In this document: piece after piece, positions 29,997 through 36,261 of the stretch
How positions within the stretch are numbered: the first letter of the stretch is position 1
Layout of the letters: each line of letters begins with the position of its first letter
NCBI GenBank assembly: GCA_944380065.1
Contig: CALWGM010000089.1
Span: 1-36,261, forward strand
Length of the DNA: 36,261 bases
Source of the DNA: an uncultured Lachnospiraceae bacterium
Lineage (GTDB): Bacteria > Bacillota > Clostridia > Lachnospirales > Lachnospiraceae
Direction: 5' to 3'
Notes under the pieces: generated by a model
What the model was told of the DNA's origin: nothing
Database searches by the model: none
What the model saw: the letters and a program-made list of their open reading frames with translations, nothing else
Translations under genes and position numbers: made by a program

Positions 29997-31469
29997 ATGA
30001 CAAATACAGACATTTATCAGAATATTGCGGCCAGGACCGGAGGGGATATTTACCTGGGCGTGGTCGGCCCCGTGCGGACCGGGAAGTCCACTTTCATCAA
30101 ACGGTTTATGGATCTGATGGTGCTGCCGCGGATGGAGGATTCCGAAGCGAAAAAAAGGACGGTAGATGAGCTGCCGCAGTCGGCGCAGGGAAAAACCATC
30201 ATGACGACGGAGCCGAAATTTATTCCAAAGGATGCGGTCCGGGTGCTGCTGGATGAGAACCTGCCGGTCAGGATCCGGCTGATCGACTGTGTGGGCTATC
30301 TGATCGACGGGGTCAGCGGGCATATGGAGGAGGGCAGAGAGCGGATGGTGAAAACGCCGTGGTTCGACGCGGAGATCCCCTTTGCCAAAGCGGCCATGAT
30401 CGGCACGGAGAAAGTGATCCGGGAGCATGCGACGATCGGCGTGGTTGTCACGACAGACGGCAGCTTCACAGAGATTCCCCGGGAAAATTATATCCCGGCG
30501 GAGGAGCGGACCGTGGAGGAACTGAAAAAGATCGGAAAACCCTTTGTGATCCTTCTGAACACGCCGAGGCCTTACGGGGCGGAGAGCGCCGCGCTGGTGC
30601 AGGAGCTGACGGAAAAATATCAGGCGCCGGTGATTCCCGTGAACTGTGAGCAGATGAAGTTAGAGGATATCCAGAAAATCCTCCGCCAGGTGCTGTATGA
30701 GTTCCCGCTGGCAAAGTTAGAGCTGTTTCTCCCCAAATGGGTGGAGATGCTGGAGGATGGACATCCGGTGAAAGCAGCCGCCATTTCAGAAGCGGCGAGG
30801 ATGCTGGAGGGGATGCAGCTGATGCGGGATGTGGTCGGACTGGCATGGGAACCGGAGCCGGAGGAGATTTCCGCCATACGGGTGGAGGAGATCAATCTGG
30901 CCCGGGGGACGGTGCGGATCCGGATGGATGTGGGGGAGGAGCTTTATTACCAGAACTTAAGCGACCTGACCGGGGTTCCCATCCGTGACGAGTATGAGAT
31001 GATCTCCCTGTTCCGTCAGATGGCGGCAGAAAAGCAGAAATATGAACAGGTGGGAGCGGCGGTTGACAGTGTACAGACGACCGGATACGGCGTGGTGGCG
31101 CCTGCGGCCCGGGATATTTCCATTGAGGAGCCGGTGCTGGTAAAACACGGCAATAAATATGGGGTAAAGGTGCGGGCCTCTTCCCCGTCTATCCATATGA
31201 TCCGCGCCAACATCGAGACGGAGATTGTGCCGATCATCGGCAGTGAAGAACAGGCGCAGGATCTGATCGATTATATTAAGGAAAATGAGGATGACGCGGA
31301 CGGCCTCTGGAAGACCAATATTTTCGGGAAATCCATCGGGGAACTGGTGGAGGACGGGATCCGGCGCAAGATCACCATGATGGATGAAGAGAGCCAGCAG
31401 AAGCTCCAGGATACCATGCAGAAGATCGTCAATGACAGCAACGGCGGTCTGGTGTGCATTATTATATAG
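29997..31469 (+). CDS. spoIVA: Stage IV sporulation protein A
   Basis: SpoIVA is the ATPase that polymerises on the forespore surface and forms the base of the spore coat. The 490-residue length equals that of B. subtilis. The N-terminus TDIYQNIAARTGGDIYLGVVGPVRTGKSTFIKRFMD contains the Walker A motif (about residues 24-32). LIDCVGYLIDGVSGH is the Walker B/sensor region and VVVTTDGSFTEIPRENYIPAEERTVEELK is highly characteristic. The C-terminus ends NDSNGGLVCIII, resembling the membrane-anchoring end of the family. ATG 29997 starts the conserved part; GGGAGG is twelve bases upstream and AAGGG is closer. It shows that the organism can sporulate. Confidence 0.96.
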   Translation: MTNTDIYQNIAARTGGDIYLGVVGPVRTGKSTFIKRFMDLMVLPRMEDSEAKKRTVDELPQSAQGKTIMTTEPKFIPKDAVRVLLDENLPVRIRLIDCVGYLIDGVSGHMEEGRERMVKTPWFDAEIPFAKAAMIGTEKVIREHATIGVVVTTDGSFTEIPRENYIPAEERTVEELKKIGKPFVILLNTPRPYGAESAALVQELTEKYQAPVIPVNCEQMKLEDIQKILRQVLYEFPLAKLELFLPKWVEMLEDGHPVKAAAISEAARMLEGMQLMRDVVGLAWEPEPEEISAIRVEEINLARGTVRIRMDVGEELYYQNLSDLTGVPIRDEYEMISLFRQMAAEKQKYEQVGAAVDSVQTTGYGVVAPAARDISIEEPVLVKHGNKYGVKVRASSPSIHMIRANIETEIVPIIGSEEQAQDLIDYIKENEDDADGLWKTNIFGKSIGELVEDGIRRKITMMDEESQQKLQDTMQKIVNDSNGGLVCIII

Positions 31470-31485
31470 GTAAAAGAAGGAGGCG

Positions 31486-31529
31486 GGCAGCCGCTGCGGG
31501 GAGAATTACCGCGGGGCTGCCATTTTTTT
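31486..31529 (+). terminator. Terminator of spoIVA
   Basis: GGCAGCC (31486-31492) pairs with GGCTGCC (31515-31521), with an inner GCGG/CCGC stem, followed by ATTTTTTT. Confidence 0.85.
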
Positions 31530-31531
31530 GT

Positions 31532-31560
31532 TTGTATCTGACAGCGGTTTGTGATATGAT
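31532..31560 (+). promoter_or_regulatory. Promoter of the purine-salvage operon
   Basis: TTGTAT (31532-31537) and TATGAT (31555-31560) with a 17-base spacer, 48 bases before the start codon. Confidence 0.65.
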
Positions 31561-31608
31561 AACAAATTAAGATCAGACAATGAATTTTGAGAGACAGGAG
31601 ATTTTTTC

Positions 31609-32451
31609 ATGAACAAGGTGTATGAAAAATTATTGCAGTGCTGTGAGAGCGTAAAGAAAAAAACAGATTTCCGGCCGGAGGTGGCCCTGATTTTAGGCTC
31701 CGGACTGGGAGACTACGCGGAGGGAGAGGATGTCCGCGTCGAGGCTGTGGTGGATTACCATGATATTGACGGGTTCCCGGTATCCACAGCGCCGGGGCAC
31801 AAAGGACGCTTTATTTTCGGATATGTGAGGGAAGTTCCGGTGGTGATCATGCAGGGACGGATCCACTATTATGAGGGATATCCGATCTCGGACGTGGTGC
31901 TTCCCATCCGCCTGATGGGGATGCTGGGCGCGAAGATCCTTTTCCTGACCAATGCATCCGGCGGGATCCAGGATGGGATGCAGGCCGGGGATTTTATGCT
32001 GATCACAGACCAGATTTCTGATTTTGTCCCTTCGCCGCTGGTGGGGGAGAATATGGATGAGCTGGGAGTCCGTTTCCCGGATATGAGCCATATTTACCGG
32101 GAGGAGCTGCAGGATGCAGTCCGGACAGCTGCGGGCAGGCTGGGGATTCCTTTAAAAGAGGGCGTATATATCCAGCTTACCGGGCCTAATTATGAATCGC
32201 CTGCGGAGATCCGCATGTGCCGGGCGCTTGGCGCGGACGCGGTGGGGATGAGCACCGCCTGCGAGGCAGTGGCTGCGAACCATATGGGAATGCAGGTCTG
32301 CGGGATTTCCTGTGTGTCCAATTTAGCTGCCGGGATCGCCAAACATCCGCTGACCCATAAGGAAGTGCAGGAGACGGCAGACCGTGTGGCGCCTGTATTT
32401 AAAGCCTTAGTGACGGAGAGTATTGCGGAAATGGCCGGGGCAGGCCGGTAA
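31609..32451 (+). CDS. punA: Purine-nucleoside phosphorylase (trimeric type)
   Basis: The enzyme splits purine nucleosides with phosphate into base and (deoxy)ribose 1-phosphate. The 280-residue protein has VALILGSGLGDYAE (phosphate loop, about residues 26-39), GRIHYYEGY (about 84-92), FLTNASGGIQDGMQAGDFMLITDQI (base-binding region) and LTGPNYESPAEIRMCRALGADAVGMSTACEAVAANHMG. This marks the PNP/MTAP family of low-molecular-mass trimeric enzymes. AGGAG lies ten bases upstream of ATG 31609. It begins an operon with an MTA/SAH deaminase, consistent with purine salvage and methionine-cycle by-product recycling. Confidence 0.94.
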   Translation: MNKVYEKLLQCCESVKKKTDFRPEVALILGSGLGDYAEGEDVRVEAVVDYHDIDGFPVSTAPGHKGRFIFGYVREVPVVIMQGRIHYYEGYPISDVVLPIRLMGMLGAKILFLTNASGGIQDGMQAGDFMLITDQISDFVPSPLVGENMDELGVRFPDMSHIYREELQDAVRTAAGRLGIPLKEGVYIQLTGPNYESPAEIRMCRALGADAVGMSTACEAVAANHMGMQVCGISCVSNLAAGIAKHPLTHKEVQETADRVAPVFKALVTESIAEMAGAGR

Positions 32452-32498
32452 GAGGAAAAAGAATCGACAGAAGAACATATTCGGAAGGAAACGGAATT

Positions 32499-33803
32499 AT
32501 GAATATCAGATTTTACAACGCCAGGATTCTGACCCTGAGAGAGGATGAAACGTTTGAAATTACAGAGGGGGAGCTTTGGGTAAAAAACGACCGGATTATC
32601 TATGTGGGGGATGGGGAGCATCCCACGGATATCCTGATCGCCCTGGGCGGGGAGCCCATCTGCTGGGAGCGGGAGATTGACTGCGGCAGGAACCTCCTGA
32701 TGCCCGGGTTCAAAAACGCCCACGCCCACACGTATATGACATTTCTGCGCTCCTTCGCGGATGATCTTCCGCTGCAGGATTGGCTGTATCAGTACTGCTT
32801 CCCCATGGAGGAGAAGCTGACGCCGGAGAATATCCGCCCCATGCAGGTGCTGGGGATCATGGAATATCTCACCTGCGGCATCACGGCCAGCTTTGACATG
32901 GGCTATTTCCCGCAGGTTTACGCGGAGGTGGCCTCCGGGTGCGGGTTCCGTACCGTGCAGGTGTCCGGCGTCAACAGCTTTGGCGGGGACATCCGGCAGG
33001 TGGAGGAAAATTACCTGAAGGTCAACGAGATCAGCGACCTGGCCAGCTTTATGGTGGGGTTCCATGCGGAGTATACGACGAAATTAGAACTGATGGAGCA
33101 GATCGCGAAGCTGGCGCAGAAGTATCATTCCCCCCTGTTTGTACATAATTCGGAGACTGCCCGGGAGGTGCGGGAGTGTAAAGAGCGCTATGGCAAGACG
33201 CCGACCCAGCTGACGGATGAGCTGGGAATGTATGAATACGGCGGCGGCGGATATCACTGCGTTTATTTTGAGGATCCGGATTTTGAGATTTTTAAAAAGC
33301 GCGGGCTGACGGCGGTTACCTGCCCTGCGTCCAACTTAAAGCTTGCCAGCGGGATCGCGCCGCTGAAGCGTTTTGTGGACGAGGGGATCAGCCTCGCCAT
33401 CGGTACAGACGGACCGGCCAGCAACAACAGCCTGGATATGTTTAAGGAAATGTTTTTGGCATCCGCCCTGGCCAAGGTGCGGGAGATGGACGCAGAGTGC
33501 ATCAGCGCGGACCGGATCCTCTATATGGCGACGGTGGGCGGGGCGAGGGCCATGCAGCTCTCGGACTGTGACTGCCTGGCGGCGGGAAAGAAGGCCGACC
33601 TGATTCTGATCGACTTAAAGCAGCCGAATATGCAGCCGGAAAACAATATTGTGAAAAATCTGGTCTACAGCGGCAGCAGGCAGAACGTCCTCATGACGAT
33701 GGTAAACGGGCGGATCCTTTACGAGAATCAGAAATTCTCCATCGGGGTCGAGCCGGAAGATATTTATGCGGAAGTTGGCGGGATCATCCGCCGGATGAAA
33801 TAA
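32499..33803 (+). CDS. mtaD: 5-methylthioadenosine/S-adenosylhomocysteine deaminase (amidohydrolase)
   Basis: The 434-residue amidohydrolase has the metal motif LLMPGFKNAHAHTYMTFLRSFADDLPLQDWLYQYCFPMEEKL (HxH, about residues 66-106), then FHAEYT, LFVHNSETAREV (third His), TCPASNLKLASGIAPLKRFVDEGISLAIGTDGPASNNSLDMFKEM (catalytic Asp) and a C-terminal beta-sandwich ending. This is the MtaD/ATZ-TRZ pattern; the enzyme would deaminate methylthioadenosine or S-adenosylhomocysteine to inosyl products. Guanine or chlorohydrolase activity is less likely. It follows the phosphorylase by 47 bases and is followed by rnhA within 12 bases. Confidence 0.85.
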   Translation: MNIRFYNARILTLREDETFEITEGELWVKNDRIIYVGDGEHPTDILIALGGEPICWEREIDCGRNLLMPGFKNAHAHTYMTFLRSFADDLPLQDWLYQYCFPMEEKLTPENIRPMQVLGIMEYLTCGITASFDMGYFPQVYAEVASGCGFRTVQVSGVNSFGGDIRQVEENYLKVNEISDLASFMVGFHAEYTTKLELMEQIAKLAQKYHSPLFVHNSETAREVRECKERYGKTPTQLTDELGMYEYGGGGYHCVYFEDPDFEIFKKRGLTAVTCPASNLKLASGIAPLKRFVDEGISLAIGTDGPASNNSLDMFKEMFLASALAKVREMDAECISADRILYMATVGGARAMQLSDCDCLAAGKKADLILIDLKQPNMQPENNIVKNLVYSGSRQNVLMTMVNGRILYENQKFSIGVEPEDIYAEVGGIIRRMK

Positions 33804-33815
33804 AAGGAGATACAC

Positions 33816-34295
33816 ATGGACGTAATCATATTTACGGACGGCGCTGCCCGCGGGAACCCGGACGGACCCGGCGGGTACGGCGCGGTCCTGCAGTATGTGG
33901 ATTCCGGTGGGAAGCTTCATGAAAAGGAGCTGAGCGCCGGATACAGAAAAACAACCAATAACCGTATGGAGCTGATGGCGGCGATCGTGGGGCTGGAGGC
34001 CCTGATCAGGCCCTGCCGGGTGGATCTTTATTCTGATTCCAAATACCTGACAGACGCCTTCAACCAGCACTGGATAGACGGCTGGCTGAAGCGCGGCTGG
34101 AAAAAGGCGGACAAGTCCCCGGTGAAAAATGTGGATCTGTGGGAACGTCTGCTGGCGGCCATGAAGCCCCACCAGGTACAGTACCACTGGGTGAAGGGAC
34201 ATGACGGACATCCGGAAAATGAGCGGTGCGACCGCCTGGCCACGTCGGCGGCGGACGGAGAAAATCTGCTGGAGGATGAAGGATTGGCAGAATGA
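33816..34295 (+). CDS. rnhA: Ribonuclease H (type I)
   Basis: RNase HI removes RNA from RNA-DNA hybrids. The 159-residue protein has [25 protein letters not shown] (first Asp), [18 protein letters not shown] (Glu), [41 protein letters not shown] (second Asp) and [20 protein letters not shown] (His and last Asp), so the DEDD active site is complete and the basic protrusion is present. AAGGAG precedes the start. It overlaps the ClC gene by four bases. Confidence 0.95.
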   Translation: MDVIIFTDGAARGNPDGPGGYGAVLQYVDSGGKLHEKELSAGYRKTTNNRMELMAAIVGLEALIRPCRVDLYSDSKYLTDAFNQHWIDGWLKRGWKKADKSPVKNVDLWERLLAAMKPHQVQYHWVKGHDGHPENERCDRLATSAADGENLLEDEGLAE

Positions 34296-35593
34296 AGAGA
34301 CAAATGAGCAACTGGGCGCTGTTTTTGTGTTTTGCGGCGCTGACGGGAGCCAGTATCGCGGCGGTGGTCTGGCTTTATCTGAAGATCGCCAATATCGGCA
34401 TCACAGTCATCTGGGATATGGTTCCCAATTACATAGATTCCAGACATTATACGATCATCATGTGCCTGATCGGAGGGCTGTTTGTGGGGATTTTCCACAA
34501 GTTTTACGGTCCGTATCCGGAGAGCATGGCAGATTCGGTCAGGAGGGTGAAAACCACCGGCACTTATCCCTATAAAAATCTGCCGGTAACTGTGGCGGCA
34601 GCGTTTCTCTCCCTGTTTTTCGGAGGCGCCGTCGGGCCGGAATCCGGCCTGGTATGCCTGCTTTTAGGGCTCTGTTTCTGGGCCATGGACCAGTTTGGCA
34701 TGGCCAGGGAGAAGATGGAGGCAATGATTGGCAATAACCCGTACATTCCCCGGGGGGAAGTGTTCCGGGAAATGGCCAGAGGGCTGGCCAGCCCGCCGTC
34801 CCGCATTGTTTATGATAAGGGAAAGATTATCTGGAAACGGTCGGAATCGGTTTCTGCCGGGGTGACAGCCGGGATCGTGGGGCTGATCGTTTATATCCTG
34901 CTGAACCGGCTTCTGGGAGCCGGGCTGTCGGTTCCCCATTTGGAGGATACGGCCATGAACGCCCTGGACCGGGCAGGGGCGATCCTCCTGATCGCGGTGG
35001 GGATCGGGGCAGGCTATCTGTTTTTGATTTTCAAAAAGCTGGCAAATCTGTTTTTCGCGAAAATGCGCAGCATAGGGCTGCATGTGCTGAACGCAGTCCT
35101 GGGAGGGCTGGTGCTGGGAGTCATCGGGACGATATTTCCCATGACCATGTTCTCCGGCGGCAATGAGATCCAGGCGATCCAATATGAATATCTGGGATAT
35201 ACGCCGTATCTGCTGATCCTGATCGGCGTCATCAAACTGTTTTTGACCAATATCTGTATCGAATCCGGCTGGCGGGGAGGACATTTCTTCCCGGTTATTT
35301 TCAGCGGGCTGAGTATCGGCTACGGTTTTTCCGTTATTCTGGGAACCAGCCAGGTGTTCAGCGTGGTGGTGGTGACCGGCGCGCTTTTGGGCACCATGCT
35401 GCAGCAGCCGTTTGGCGCCCTGGTGCTGTCGCTGATCTTCTTCCCGGTGCGCCAGGCGGGCTGGATGGTGGTGGCGTCCTTCGTGGGAGGGTGTCTCCCT
35501 GTGCCGCAGCCGCTGCGGATCAATCCGGACAGCAAAGGCTTTATCTACAGTATGCTGCACCGGAAGGAGCAGAAAAAACTGCCGCTGAAGTAG
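34292..35593 (+). CDS. ClC-family chloride channel/antiporter-like protein
   Basis: The 433-residue membrane protein has about ten helices and ClC-type selectivity motifs: [18 protein letters not shown] (about residues 108-125) stands for the GxEGP region, and [23 protein letters not shown] (about 327-349) for the GxFxP region. The helix-rich C-terminus holds [23 protein letters not shown]. The proton-gating glutamate of the GREGP motif is displaced (GPESG), so transport mode, chloride or fluoride, cannot be told. It starts within the rnhA stop (ATGA), so the genes are coupled. No CBS domain is present. Confidence 0.82.
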   Translation: MKRQMSNWALFLCFAALTGASIAAVVWLYLKIANIGITVIWDMVPNYIDSRHYTIIMCLIGGLFVGIFHKFYGPYPESMADSVRRVKTTGTYPYKNLPVTVAAAFLSLFFGGAVGPESGLVCLLLGLCFWAMDQFGMAREKMEAMIGNNPYIPRGEVFREMARGLASPPSRIVYDKGKIIWKRSESVSAGVTAGIVGLIVYILLNRLLGAGLSVPHLEDTAMNALDRAGAILLIAVGIGAGYLFLIFKKLANLFFAKMRSIGLHVLNAVLGGLVLGVIGTIFPMTMFSGGNEIQAIQYEYLGYTPYLLILIGVIKLFLTNICIESGWRGGHFFPVIFSGLSIGYGFSVILGTSQVFSVVVVTGALLGTMLQQPFGALVLSLIFFPVRQAGWMVVASFVGGCLPVPQPLRINPDSKGFIYSMLHRKEQKKLPLK

Positions 35594-35622
35594 TTGAAAC
35601 CGGGAAAGGGATGTGCTACTAT
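35594..35622 (+). promoter_or_regulatory. Promoter of alaS
   Basis: TTGAAA (35594-35599) and TACTAT (35617-35622) are 17 bases apart with a TGC extended -10. The -35 box lies directly after the ClC stop codon. Confidence 0.65.
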
Positions 35623-35716
35623 AAAGAGCGGATTTTGCGAAGCAGAATGCTTTGCGCATGTATTCGGACTGAACGGTTGCGAAGATTATAAATGGAAATA
35701 TATGGAGGAAACAAAA

Positions 35717-36261
35717 GTGAAAGCATATGGAGTAAATGAACTGCGCCGGATGTATCTGGACTTTTTTAAGAGCAAGGATCATCTGGTAATGAAGAGTTTT
35801 TCACTGATTCCGCACAATGACAACAGCCTTTTGCTGATCAATGCGGGTATGGCGCCTTTGAAGCCGTATTTTACAGGGGCGGAGATCCCGCCGAAGCGCA
35901 GGGTGACCACCTGCCAGAAATGTATCCGCACCGGCGATATTGAGAACGTGGGAAAGACAGCCCGTCACCTGACCTTTTTTGAGATGCTGGGGAACTTTTC
36001 CTTCGGCGACTATTTTAAGAAAGAAGCCATCGCCTGGTCCTGGGAATTCCTGACCCAGGTGCTGGGGCTGGATCCGGAGCGCCTGTATCCGTCCATTTAC
36101 GGGGAGGATGAGGAAGCGTTTGAGATCTGGACAAAGCAGGTGGGCGTTCCGGCGGAGAAGATCACCCGCTTTTACCGCGACCCGGAGACCGGAGAGTGCG
36201 ATAACTTCTGGGAGCACGGCGCAGGCCCCTGCGGCCCCTGTTCTGAGATCTACTATGACCG
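35717..36261 (+). CDS. alaS: Alanine--tRNA ligase (5' part; runs off the window)
   Basis: The first 181 codons of AlaRS are present. [54 protein letters not shown] is the highly conserved motif 1 region, and [42 protein letters not shown] is motif 2. [18 protein letters not shown] is also characteristic. The likely start is the GTG at 35717, eight bases after GGAGG. An in-frame ATG at 35702 overlaps that ribosome site and is less likely. Upstream, a leader hairpin (about 35636-35657) has no U-tract. Confidence 0.96.
   Translation, partial: MKAYGVNELRRMYLDFFKSKDHLVMKSFSLIPHNDNSLLLINAGMAPLKPYFTGAEIPPKRRVTTCQKCIRTGDIENVGKTARHLTFFEMLGNFSFGDYFKKEAIAWSWEFLTQVLGLDPERLYPSIYGEDEEAFEIWTKQVGVPAEKITRFYRDPETGECDNFWEHGAGPCGPCSEIYYD

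Noticed and set aside
35636-35657. Terminator or T-box in the alaS leader
   Set aside because: A small imperfect hairpin is present, but there is no U-run, no T-box sequence and too short a leader.

Overview
The window looks like a chromosomal stretch of a spore-forming, Lachnospiraceae-like member of the Clostridia. The evidence is spoIVA and a sigH-type sigma factor, a trp T-box, strong Shine-Dalgarno sites, moderately high GC with CTG/GTG-rich codon use, and an ispF-cysS-mrnC-rlmB-sigH block that matches Firmicutes gene order. No rRNA, tRNA, CRISPR array, transposase or phage gene was seen. The genus cannot be fixed from the sequence alone.

Layout. Positions 1-3121 (minus) hold a partial Na+/phosphate cotransporter and a FUSC-type membrane protein. 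Positions 3247-9206 (plus) are a tightly packed housekeeping operon: ispF, an N-acetylhexosamine-kinase-like gene, cysS, mrnC, rlmB, sigH and a CPBP protease. Positions 9305-10702 (minus) encode a cytoplasmic LVIVD beta-propeller. argS follows, behind a leader with two terminators. Next come an AAA-ATPase/PD-(D/E)XK protein, a LUD-domain protein, an ABC exporter with a structured leader, and a pair of CobW-like P-loop metal-chaperone GTPases. Positions 19551-22793 are a tryptophan ABC transporter operon (trpXYZ type) behind a T-box whose specifier reads UGG.

Positions 22851-28606 are the most interesting part. A short-chain dehydrogenase, a 3-hydroxyacyl-CoA-dehydrogenase-like enzyme, a cyclase-family metal hydrolase and a BKACE-family lyase lie in one operon. 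These are the four enzyme families of the anaerobic phloroglucinol pathway: phloroglucinol reductase, dihydrophloroglucinol cyclohydrolase, 3-hydroxy-5-oxohexanoate dehydrogenase and triacetate acetoacetate-lyase. A divergent single-domain cupin, a small zinc-ribbon protein and a downstream FCD-type GntR regulator accompany them and have no assigned role. Together the enzymes would turn phloroglucinol, a product of gut flavonoid breakdown, into acetoacetate and acetoacetyl-CoA. Intergenic hairpins and codon choice suggest high, tuned expression.

Positions 28662-36261 hold an HxlR regulator divergent from a C_GCAxxG_C_C redox-type protein, spoIVA, a purine-salvage pair (purine nucleoside phosphorylase and MTA/SAH deaminase) co-transcribed with rnhA and a ClC channel, and the start of alaS.

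All functions are read from motifs and gene context. No database search was possible.
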